A stretch of 64,000 bases of DNA from Molanna angustata (Eukaryota > Arthropoda > Insecta > Trichoptera > Molannidae). Shown here piece after piece: positions 1-10,013 of the stretch. The DNA lies in assembly GCA_963576475.1 (NCBI GenBank), contig OY754980.1:27145486-27209485 (forward strand). The letters run 5' to 3'. The translations under genes were made by a program, and so were the position numbers. Below the pieces are notes generated by a model that saw nothing but the letters and a program-made list of their open reading frames with translations, did not search any database and was not told the DNA's origin. Positions within the stretch are counted from its first letter, which is position 1; every line of letters starts with the position of its first letter.

Positions 1-943
1 ATTTTCTATTATTTTGAAATATTTCATTGTGTTTGAGACATCACCGTGTTACAAATTATAAATATATGCTATAGATGGCGCCTAAAATTGGCAGAGAACT
101 CGGCTGAAATTTTAAAATGCTCAAATTAAAGACATGATAATTTTTGTTTTTTTTTTATTGTCAAACAAACATTGGGAAAATGAGTTGAAGTGAAAATTTT
201 CTGTGACTGATAACATTATTATAATATTATATATAATATATATTTAGTAGTTATTATAAAACCAGTGTAATCTAGATTGTAAAGTTATGTTACATATTTT
301 GTAAAACTGATTGAATAGCTTTATTTGATATATTTGAATGTTTGCTGAATTTTTTATCGGTGTACATTAATTATTATAAAACTGGGTTTTATAAAGTCGT
401 AAAATATAACTATTATTGCTTTATTCATAAAGGATATTTTAAGCACTGTGAAATATTTATAATGTATTATTACTATTATTAATTACTGATGAGATGTTTT
501 CTTTTGGTAAAAGGGTTTATAATAATAACATTATTATAATGTCAATATCAAAAAAAAAAATAAAACCTTTGGGAAATTTCGTTAAGCTTTCTAGTGATAA
601 ATTTATTCTCTATATGTCCTTTAATATATAATAATGATATGTGCGAATTATCAAAAGAATTTTTCACACATTTATTGTTAGGTGTCATACAGATTTTTGT
701 ATTAAAAATACTGCCTAATAACTATGTAAACTAGAATCGATGCCACCCATTAATATATTATAATTGTTGTCTCGTTAAATACCTTTTAATAAAACTTTCT
801 TGTTATTATGTATAGACTTTGCGTTAAGCTAAAGTTTCTCTTGTTCAATTATACAATAGCGTCATTTCTTTAGCCGTGTCACACTATTACATTTTGTTTT
901 CAAATAGATTCTATTTTTAAATTATATGTCTCACGACTTATTC
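1..943. other. AT-rich intergenic, nothing recognised
   Basis: The stretch is very AT-rich with short homopolymers and ATAT runs. I see no coding region, RNA gene or repeat family with recognisable ends. Confidence 0.6.
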
Positions 944-1154
944 GTTTAAATCAGTGGTTATTTGCAGATATTTGTGGATGACTCAATCTGAAAGTGAATT
1001 ACCACGAACCACCCATTACATTATATTTATCTTATCAGTTGCAACCAAATTCAAATGTGATTAAATACAACAATTTTTCAAAAACAAACTATCATCTTTC
1101 ATCACAGACCACCTTTGGGTCGCGGACCACTGGTCGGGAAACACTGATTTAAAT
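944..1154. mobile_element. hAT-like nonautonomous element (MITE)
   Basis: A ~195-bp unit (952-1146) starts with CAGTGGTTA and ends with the inverted equivalent (CAGTGTTTCCC read from the other strand). It is flanked by near-identical 8-bp sequences, GTTTAAAT at 944-951 and ATTTAAAT at 1147-1154. CAGTG ends and 8-bp target duplications are typical of hAT elements. There is no coding capacity, so it would have depended on a transposase supplied elsewhere. Confidence 0.6.
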
Positions 1155-1555
1155 ATTTATATTTATTATAAAATAAACCACTTTATAATGATTGCCTAAA
1201 TAAATCTATTTTAACAATGACCGGTTCCGTGCAATGCACAAAATTGGAGATGGTCGAAAGAAATGAATAGTGGTACCTATAAAGTGTTCTATTTTATATT
1301 AAATTTTAATATGAAATCACAAATCACTCTCATTGAGATAAATTAATATGAAATTCTATCAAATGCGATTAAAAATCTAAATTGCGTCATTCATTTCATT
1401 TATGAAAGACTCTTTCTCTGCCACTCATTCAATCTTTTTCAGTGTATCATTAAGCTTTGATATTTATATAGCATAAAAGAAATTATAATTATCGTTATTT
1501 GCCAAACGCTTATCATGTAATCCAATAATTTTCCTATGTATTTTAATTTTTGTAT

Positions 1556-1960
1556 CAGTGCAGGTCAAATCTCTGAATAACGAATACCGATGTAACGAAA
1601 TTTTCAGTATAACGTATATGAAATATGTCCCCGATAAACTTTCATACAACAATCTACTGAACCAAAATTCACTGTAGTGAAGCCGATCTCAGAATAACAA
1701 TATTTTTTTCAGAATGATGTTTCAATTTTATGCGAACTCGGTCTGTTTTTGATATTGCGTAGGTAACATACAGTTTACAAGTGCTAGTCTTTGTACGCAC
1801 GCATCTTTACCCATCTTTCGTATCTCAAAAACATTATTTACTGTATGAAAACGGACAGTAAAAAATAAAAAATTAGCATTCAATTTTCATTCATTTGCAA
1901 ATTTTCAAACATTTTATGTGGTCCCGTGAACATTGTTATACTGAGATTTGATCTGTACTA
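1556..1960. mobile_element. TIR element, pogo/Tc1-like MITE
   Basis: The left end (CAGTGCAGGTCAAATCTC) matches the inverted right end (TAGTACAGATCAAATCTC) over about 27 bp. The motif 'ctc-gaataac' recurs inside, near 1571 and 1684. The 405-bp unit has no transposase ORF. The end sequence resembles pogo/Tigger-type termini. No clear TA duplication is visible, so the family assignment is tentative. Confidence 0.5.
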
Positions 1961-3042
1961 CCTTTAAATGTCATTGAATACTTGTGCATGTTTACACATC
2001 CTTATTTTGTCTGTATGTAGAATGTGGGATACTGGTTGTAATAATTTGTCAAAATAAGCTGTTTCAAAATGGCGGATTTGTTCATAGTTAGAAACATTTA
2101 ATTTATTTCTGTTTCTCCATACTTAAAGGTTCATTATGTACATAATTTCAAAATGATATGCATTTTTTTATGATTTCAAAATAAAAATATTAAAATGTTA
2201 ATTTTATTAAATTCATTTTACAATAGAAGTCTCCTTGTCTGTTTCGTGGCCCCAACCCATTGTGTATTTTGTAGATCATTCCTGAACCATGCCTATAAAT
2301 ACACATTAGTATGATAAAATTCTACTCTAATTAATATACAGTAATACCACAGATTTACATTTTTATTAGTGAGCCAGTCATAAAAGTTTATAAGATAAAA
2401 ATTCTAAATGTTACTTCGACTATTCTATTAACAGAAAATATACAGCATGTCTTATTATCAATATTTTAATGTATTATTTCAAATTGTATTTTCTCTCGTC
2501 AATGTTGTCATATTGTGTCAAATAATATTTACAAAAAATATTTTATCTGTAAAGCACTACTTTACTTTTATTAATTTAATTACTTTAGTAAGCACTCAAG
2601 AAAATATGGTATTGTTTTGATTCATCACAATGCTACTATTGTTAAAATTGTAAACAGATTATCTGTTTTTATTAAATGCCTATAATATTTTTTGGTTATA
2701 TTTAGATTAATTCTTATTTTTCAACAACGAAAGTTAGGAGTATGTTTAATTTGTATACAATACATTCATGTATAAGCATATTCCGAGGATTGTACAATTC
2801 AGTCTATATCAAACTTGACTCTAATTCAAAATTACAAACTGAAAATTCCACAAAGTTTTGTCAAACGCTAAAATCACTTATTTGATGCACTCAAAATTTC
2901 ATTTTGCTAACTATCTTACCTCCGCTTACTGATTCTGCGTTTCACTTCAAAATGCACTTCATAGTAAGTTGGTGTGACTGTCAGACGTAAACTGAATAAT
3001 GTTGCCATATCTCCAAATTAAGTTCCTCTAATCTATAATATA
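1961..3042. other. AT-rich intergenic, nothing recognised
   Basis: I see no ORF of note, no repeat ends and no RNA gene in this AT-rich stretch. Confidence 0.6.
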
Positions 3043-3241
3043 ATAAACACTTCCTTGCACCCTGCGCAAGAGGCGAGTTTATTGCCATATGGAAATTTCT
3101 TCAAACTAACCAGTGTTATCAGCCCAGAGAAGCAATATTTGAGTGAGAAATTAATTTAAATAAATTTCTCCTCTGCTGGGGATCGAACCTATCACGCCTG
3201 CACAGAAGCCAAACAGCTTTCCAACTGTGCTATGACGGTTA
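3043..3241 (-). repeat. tRNA-derived SINE, near full-length
   Basis: Read on the minus strand, the unit begins with a tRNA-like head. It has an A-box-like TAGCACAGTTGG and a B box GGTTCGATCCC at about 3178-3188. The body contains 'cttctctgggctg' and the 3' tail contains the palindrome ATTGCCATATGGAAAT followed by a 'gcgcaagg' end. Other copies or tails lie at 5641, 25298, 41412, 50605, 51852, 56588, 62000 and 62992, so this is a dispersed family. It would be transcribed by RNA polymerase III and mobilised by a LINE. Confidence 0.75.
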
Positions 3242-5504
3242 ATAAAGAGAAATTATGAAATAAAACAATCCGAGTTTAATATGATACAATGAAATTTGAA
3301 ACAAAACAAACTTATTTTTTTAACGATTTTGTGCAATTTATCAGAAATAATTTTTACAAAATAAATCCCTTATTGTAGGGAATATCCTGTTAACATATAA
3401 CAAACACCAAATGCGACTATACCAACTAAACCATAAAGTGCACTTTTAAATGAAACACACTCTACTTATTAAATATAATCTATAAATTGAGTATTCATAT
3501 CAGTATAACATATTATTTTTTGTTATGAGTTTCTGTCTTTTATGGCTACATATCTAAAGATTTATCACCATCTTTATCCCGTTACAAATATTTCTAACAT
3601 TTTTAGATAGTACACAAATATATGTATATTTTTTTTTAATATCTTATCATTAGTTTGATTGTAAACCAATACACTCTAAGAAAGTCGTACTACACTGTTT
3701 TCAAAACTTTATATTATGTAATATAATATATTATATAACAAACTAAGTACTATTCAATATGTATAAATCTTTTTTTATTATGTCCGTGTTATCAAAGTCT
3801 TCTGTATTTAATATTATATTATTTTTAAAAGTGTATTTATTGAACTTCTAAAATGTATTCAATTATGTATGTCAGTATATTTGTTTGATGCCATTGCATA
3901 GCTTAAAAAAACTTCAAATCAATATGTAGTGTTTGGTTGGAAGGAAGCTAAAAGATATCTGGTTATTGGAGTGATAAATAAATAATTTTTATTGGAAAAT
4001 TTATGAAAAGTGACTGATCTAGAACAGTCCTGAAAACAAAGATAAGTAGATCTATGATTAGATGGAATGATAATTTCAATGTAAATCTGTCTATAATATT
4101 TTTGTTCAATGCATAATCTATATAATTTTATCTAAACTTTTAGGTTCTTTCATTTAGTACTATTTTTTTTTAATTTAATGGTGTCAAAAATCTTTTAATA
4201 TATGTAATTATAATCTTAAGATTTTTATATTGAGTTGAAATTAAATTTTGATTTATAATTGTTATAATTAAGAGTATTTTCTGCATAATGTTTTTTATGA
4301 CCAATCCAAATTATGTGAAAAAATATTGTGTTCAATTATAATATTTATAAATTAATTTTGAATAAATCATCTCTCTACGTCATCACCGCTGTTTTACAAA
4401 CTTTTTAAAATTGTAGATGTATGTATTAATAAAAAAATTGTCACACTTTAAATAGTGTAAATTCATATTTATGGCAATATTTGAAATTAATTTTGTATGG
4501 TGTACTTTATCTGTCAAATTTCGAATATAAAGAACATCTTATACTTTTTAGATAATTCGGGGAAGGACTGGGAAATAAAAAAACAGTACGCTTGATTATT
4601 AGCATCTCAATCAATTCTACAATATTGTGCACGAACAAAATAACAAGTAACTTTAAAAAAGCCATTTTCATACTTATTTGGGTTTAAAATTTCGAGGATA
4701 CAAGTAAACATACAGTGATAATTGATTAATTTCTGAGCACACCAACTGAATTTTTTTTAAAGAGAAAATATGTAAGTACGATAATGTCAATTGTCAACAA
4801 CTCATTGTTAGAATTTATTATTAAATTTTCTGTTACTATTTAAAAATTTTGCTCTATTAGTTGAATATATTGTTATCGGCTATTGCAACACATTGCTGGT
4901 ATAAGTAGACAGTAACACATTGTTTAACATATAATCGAGCATTTCTGCAACCTTGCTCTCCACTGATCCGATTCGCTAAGAGCCTACCTTTGTAACAGAG
5001 CATAATGCGGTAGGTAGATATGTTTTAATCATAATAGTTGATATTTTGAATGTACACAGGTGACAGGTAGATAAGCTCTAAATGAAAATTTGAAATTGGA
5101 ATCGGATTTTAGTTTCAAGAGTAAGGCTACAGATTGCCTTACTTTTTTTTTTGTTTTTGTAACACTTGTAAAACAATAATATTAATTTCTGTATTTCATT
5201 AACATATTTTTTTATTGTTGTTAATAATTCAATGAATGAAAAAGTTTTCTTTTGTATCCTTTTGAAACAGTGTAGCTATCATTAGAATTGTAATTTTGCA
5301 AATAAGATAATTGTGATTTTCCACTTTTTTTAAAGAAAATAATACATTTACTTCATTGAAAGGGACAAATTTACCTAACTGACCAAAATACACAATTGAA
5401 ATATATAATGTTTTTATTTTCATAACCTTTAAACAGTTTCGGACATTAAAAGAAAAAAAACACAGGTTGTATATTTCATAAAAGGAACAAATTGCCTACA
5501 CCTC
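3242..5504. other. AT-rich intergenic, nothing recognised
   Basis: Over 2 kb of AT-rich DNA. Only short ORFs occur (for example 5229-5423 on the minus strand) and none has a recognisable motif. Confidence 0.55.
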
Positions 5505-5640
5505 AACTATAGATTTTTATTATAATATACTAGATGTCATAGTTAGCCAATTTTGTATGAATCCAAGTGAGGCATTTTTCCAGGGGATTTCTGACATTTT
5601 GGTTGGCTGACCACATTGTTTTTCTATAGTGAATTCTGGT
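5505..5640 (+). mobile_element. Truncated copy of the 5780-6120 TIR element
   Basis: This stretch repeats the left ~135 bp of the neighbouring element in direct orientation: the TIR 'atagatttttattataatata', then 'gaatc-aagtgaggcattttt'. The right half is missing, and a SINE tail (5641-5690) follows directly. Confidence 0.6.
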
Positions 5641-5692
5641 TGCCTGGAAGAAATTGCCATTAGGCAATAAGCCCGCCAGTGTACTAATTATA
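5641..5692 (+). repeat. SINE 3' tail
   Basis: 'ggaagaaattgccattaggcaataagcc' is the tail motif of the SINE at 3043-3241, here on the plus strand and without the tRNA-like head. Confidence 0.55.
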
Positions 5693-5779
5693 TGTACAGA
5701 AAGTATAAAATAAATAAGACACAGATACGAGTCTATGGACTATTCGCATTTTTAAGAATACTGTCAGCTGTTAGCTGTC

Positions 5780-6122
5780 ATCATAGATTTTTATTATAAT
5801 ATATTAGATGTCATAATGGTCGTGGTTAGCAAATTTTGTATGAATCGAAGTGAGGCATTTTTTCGGGGGGTTTTTGACGTTTTGGTGGGCAGACCATATC
5901 GTTTTTCTACAGAGAATAACGACTAATGTGAATTGTTTTCGGATGTATTTGTCGAAAAAAAACACTTTGTTTATAAAGATTTAGAGAACAGTTATCTAGG
6001 ATGTGTTGAAATGTAAGGAAAACTGCAATATGTTGCCAACCAAAACGCCAAACGTGTGATATTCCATGACTCACTTTTTGCACGGAGTACTACATCTAGT
6101 ATATTATATGAAAATCTATGAC
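5780..6122. mobile_element. TIR element (~340 bp MITE)
   Basis: The left end 'atagatttttattataatata' and the right end 'tatattatatgaaaatctat' are inverted relatives over about 30 bp. Internal sequence also pairs between the arms, for example 'gacgttttggtggg' against the inverted 'aaaacgccaaac'. No protein is encoded. The superfamily is unknown. Confidence 0.6.
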
Positions 6123-6452
6123 CTCAACCAATTGTCAATAACTGGACATTACTATACCAAAATGTGCATCTTGAAATTTCATTGTGAAATTGATTGTGAT
6201 TTCAATTGAGTAAGAATACAAATTCATTAAGATTTGAACAATATTTAGCAAATTCATTAAAATTTGAACAATAGAGGTAGCATATTATAAAGTTTGAGAA
6301 TGAGTGAATAATTATTATGGTTAATGACAACTTGTTAGTTGGTAAGCTCTCTTTATATCTGGCAACATCTCTAAAATTATAATTTATTTTTACCTCCAGA
6401 ATAAAATACCATTACTTCATCAATTTACACAGTTATTTTAAAAGTACATTAT

Positions 6453-6812
6453 TCATACGAGTTTTGTTTTTATAGCATTTGGAAAACTTTCTTTATTTTC
6501 TTTGGCGCATAGTAAACAGAATGTTTTTGTGTAAAAAATACTGCATTCTTTTCCGAGACATACCATCTTTTTACAGACGCTGCAATCATTTCCGATTACC
6601 AATATTTGACGGTGAGTGGGATCACTGAAGGGATCCTTCATAACGTAAGAAGCCTCTTTGAGCATTACATCTCTGACAAACGGAGGCTTCACTCCTTTGT
6701 AATCAACATTCTCATGCAGTTTACACAACGCACATTCAAACGTTATTTTGGAGACAATATTAGTTTCATCTTTCTTTTCATCCTTTAATGTATTCTTTGA
6801 TGCCGATTCCAT
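6453..6812 (-). CDS. CDPF1: CDPF1: cysteine-rich DPF motif protein
   Basis: The 119-codon ORF matches the small, conserved animal family 'cysteine-rich DPF motif domain-containing protein 1'. Seen: FECALC (Cys27, Cys30), YVMKDPFSD with the DPF signature at residues 60-62, CSVCKKMVC (Cys77, Cys80, Cys85), CSIFYTKTFCLLC (Cys90, Cys99, Cys102). The paired cysteines suggest zinc binding; the family has no established biochemical role. The length is normal. A splice-acceptor-like TTTTTTCAG lies just upstream of the ATG on the minus strand, so a 5' UTR intron is likely. The IBA57 gene follows on the same strand about 0.9 kb upstream (higher coordinates). Confidence 0.9.
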   Translation of the reverse strand: MESASKNTLKDEKKDETNIVSKITFECALCKLHENVDYKGVKPPFVRDVMLKEASYVMKDPFSDPTHRQILVIGNDCSVCKKMVCLGKECSIFYTKTFCLLCAKENKESFPNAIKTKLV

Positions 6813-7697
6813 ATTTCAAACCTGAAAAAAGTACTTATTAATGCTATAAGATTTTTAAAAAAGAAAGTTCATTAATTTGTGTCAAAATTAATTATGTATA
6901 TTATGAATCAACAAAACTTATAAAAATAAAACAATATCAATATATAAAAAGAGAAGAAGTAGATGAAATATATATTTATAACATGATGGTCAATATCAAC
7001 AGATTTTTAGTAACTAATATTTCACATAAAAAGATTCTCTATTTTTGTTATTTGAACACATTCATTTTATTTATTTATTTATTTATTGCAAATAATATTT
7101 TGTTACAAAAGGTATATAATATTTCTTATAATTAATACATTTATATTATAGGTACGTATTACTCCACTGAAAGAGTAAATCTCGTGTTAACTAAACAATA
7201 ATATTTGTTGTCGACTAAACAATAATATTTGTATGACTACGGTTTGGTGTTATAAAATTTAAGACAGTATTTTTCATTCTTTCAAAACTTTTGAAATGAA
7301 ATTAAAACTTCATATTTTCATAAAACTTGGTTTTTTGTGGTTATTGTTTTAAAAACGAACACCTTAAAAACAAATGAATTTTGAATACAGAGATATAAAA
7401 AATAATAAGTAATTTATGAACACAATACATAATAAGATGTCATATAGAGAATCATAATTGTCGTAAATTAAAATTGATTCAAATGTAACTAACAACCATT
7501 ATATTAACTATACAACACACTTAACAGGTTATGACTTTTGTCTGATTTCTAACACATAAAGACTGACATTAATTTAAAATATATTTACATTAAAATAAAT
7601 TTAATCTTCGCTCTCAGACATCATACTTCACTATAACTGTTTGCAATGAATATGGTTAGTTCAATTAATAAATAATACTAAAAGTTTCTTTACTGTT
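6813..7697. other. Spacer between CDPF1 and IBA57
   Basis: AT-rich spacer. It should hold the CDPF1 promoter or 5' UTR exon and the IBA57 3' UTR, since both genes read leftward. A run of TTTA repeats lies at 7068-7086. Nothing else is recognised. Confidence 0.5.
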
Positions 7698-8771
7698 TTA
7701 CTCTTGAGTCGGTGAAATTTTATCTTTTGGCGCTTCTGCGGGCCACCATTCCGGTCTATAAGTTAAAGCTTTACAGTTTGTTACATTCAAAGTGGGCACT
7801 TTCAATACTTTATCTATTCTCAAAAGTCCCAGTCCGTTGTCTTTGTCAATTCCTCTCACTTTGCCAATGGAAGATATGTTGTCATCCGAAGCGAAAATTG
7901 AAGTTTCATTAGGAATGTCACTTTCTACTTTGCATTCAAATAACAGGGGCATGATTCGTTTTCTAACAACGCCCGTATGGTGGGTTCTTGCAGTCAACTC
8001 TTGCCCGATGTAACAACCTTTGGTGAAACTGACACCATGAAGAAAATCAGCATTGGCTTCTAGAGGAAAACAGTTCCCAGGGGGTAATTCATTAGTTCCT
8101 TCCGCTACTCCGAGTCGATAACGAAAAGATTGATACGAGTCGTCTGCTAGTTTAACATTTTCAAGTCTAAGTGCGGCAACAATTTCATCACTGCCAACAG
8201 ATTCATCACACAGAATTCTAGCGCCTAATAAATTCATTCTAGGATCTTTGTACATGTGGATATTTTCTACTTGCTCATACTTCGGTAACAAAGCGTTATT
8301 TTTATGCTTCGACACTTCGGATTTTGCACCAATTTCATCAAAGTTGATGTTTCTCAGATAACTGCCGTCAAACAATACCCAAACTGCTTGCGGATGGACA
8401 TCAATTTCAATTTTTCTTTTGACTTTAAACATGTTCAAATGTTTTTGAAATTTGTCGACGACGGCCGTGTCGCATTCGACTAGAAATGTTTTAATATCTT
8501 TTGTGGTGTAAATGATGGAATCGTACATGACTCTTCCTCTAGTATTTAGGAACATTGTATACATACTTGCATTTCCACCTTTCAAATGTGCCATATCGTT
8601 TGTTATGAGACCATGCAGATACGGAATAACATCAAAACCGGTAACTCTTACAAGACTCCTGTTTTTGAGTCGTTGAAGCACACTTTCATTGTATGTAACA
8701 GATATGAATCGTCTATTTGCATATATAAAATTATATTTTAATTTGGAGATTACCTTCGAGTAAAGAGACAT
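7698..8771 (-). CDS. IBA57: IBA57, mitochondrial Fe-S cluster assembly factor
   Basis: The intronless 357-codon ORF has the usual length of IBA57/CAF17, a folate-binding GcvT-like protein. With ISCA1/ISCA2 it is needed for mitochondrial [4Fe-4S] proteins such as aconitase and lipoate synthase. Seen: a basic, acid-poor N-terminus (about the first 25 residues, ending RRFISV) that fits a mitochondrial presequence; LVRVTGFDVIPYLHGLITND (about residues 40-60); TRGRVMYD; and the family signature KGCYIGQELTARTHHTGVVRKR from about residue 250. The first ATG gives the presequence and is the natural start. The THAP gene lies head-to-head about 1.2 kb away. Confidence 0.95.
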   Translation of the reverse strand: MSLYSKVISKLKYNFIYANRRFISVTYNESVLQRLKNRSLVRVTGFDVIPYLHGLITNDMAHLKGGNASMYTMFLNTRGRVMYDSIIYTTKDIKTFLVECDTAVVDKFQKHLNMFKVKRKIEIDVHPQAVWVLFDGSYLRNINFDEIGAKSEVSKHKNNALLPKYEQVENIHMYKDPRMNLLGARILCDESVGSDEIVAALRLENVKLADDSYQSFRYRLGVAEGTNELPPGNCFPLEANADFLHGVSFTKGCYIGQELTARTHHTGVVRKRIMPLLFECKVESDIPNETSIFASDDNISSIGKVRGIDKDNGLGLLRIDKVLKVPTLNVTNCKALTYRPEWWPAEAPKDKISPTQE

Positions 8772-10013
8772 TTTTTTAAGTCAATCAATTTACTGATATT
8801 TCAACTATAGCACTAGCGTTGAAGTGACTGATTTAGACAGATTTAGACTTGTATAAATTTAAATGTTTACAAATATGGTTAAGTTTCATCTTGACTTTGA
8901 CACATTCTTGAATATTGCTATATTCCAAAATTCCATAGATAATCGTTTTCTAAATTGTATTGAGATAATTATTGTGACAGTGGCTGTCAAAATGTGTAGT
9001 ATGCATTGAGCCAGCGCCCTCTGGATTTGCAGTTTTTGCAGTTATATCATGCCGTAATGTATGAGAGAATATTTTCCAATATGGCCGACGTATCAGTCGG
9101 GGGTTTACGCGTCTTGGCGTCTGTTTTTGCATAGAAATCAGTACATTTTGATTCGTTTTCGGTTAGTGTTTGTTTGTCGTGCTGTTTTTTAAATCTCCGT
9201 AAGTACAAATATAATTGTTTTTATCATTTATTTATTAATATTAAACATTATTTAAGCGTTTTCATATTATTTTGTTTGGTTATTTACCATAATTTTTGAT
9301 ATATAACGTAAATACATTGAAATGTAATGTCAGAAACATTTTCATGGTTATGAAATATTTTATCGATACAATATTGTCATTAAAATTGTAATCTAATGTT
9401 TTGAAGTGATTAAACACAAATTTATTATGATATAGTGCATATTATTTAAGAAAAATATATATAGGTATATTTCGAAATATGATCACACTAATGTGACTAA
9501 AATGTGTCACGGCGATCGTATTTGTTCACAATCATATTATTGGGTTGATTAATATTTTCATTATTGAATTATTTGTTTTTGTCATAGAATTAAAATGTGT
9601 TTTTGTATGTTTATGTTTAAATTTAGTTTTTGATTGTATAACGAACTAATATACATGAATAGTATTTCGATGCGTTTATTTTTCAAAATTTATCCCAAAC
9701 CACCTTACATGTTTTATGGAAAACAAATTTGAGTCCATCGATTATAATGTAGATAATTTTGAGGGCATTTCTGATTTCAAATAAATATCTTTATTTTAGA
9801 AAATATATTTAAAACCGTGGCTAGGTTAGGATTGTGATTTATATTTTTTTGTATCGAGATCCTTTCTTCAGATATTTTATGTTACTGTCATGACAACCGG
9901 TATAATATAGGTATTCTAAAATTGATAAATTTCTTATTTACCCGCTCCTTATAGTTACAATATAAATTTCTGTTGATTTTGTCAATTAAATCAATTAAAT
10001 GTTTTACAGAAAT
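8772..10013. promoter_or_regulatory. Divergent upstream region, IBA57 / THAP
   Basis: The two genes point away from each other here. The most GC-rich part (about 8980-9200) includes 'ccaatatggccgacg' and ends in CTCCGTAAGT at about 9194-9203, a good splice donor for a noncoding first exon of the THAP gene. A matching acceptor (TTTTACAG) lies at 10002-10009, just before the THAP start codon. The promoter assignment is inferred from position; no core promoter element is certain. Confidence 0.45.

Noticed and set aside
7712..8013. Plus-strand ORFs inside IBA57
   Set aside because: Shadow frames of a well-conserved minus-strand gene.
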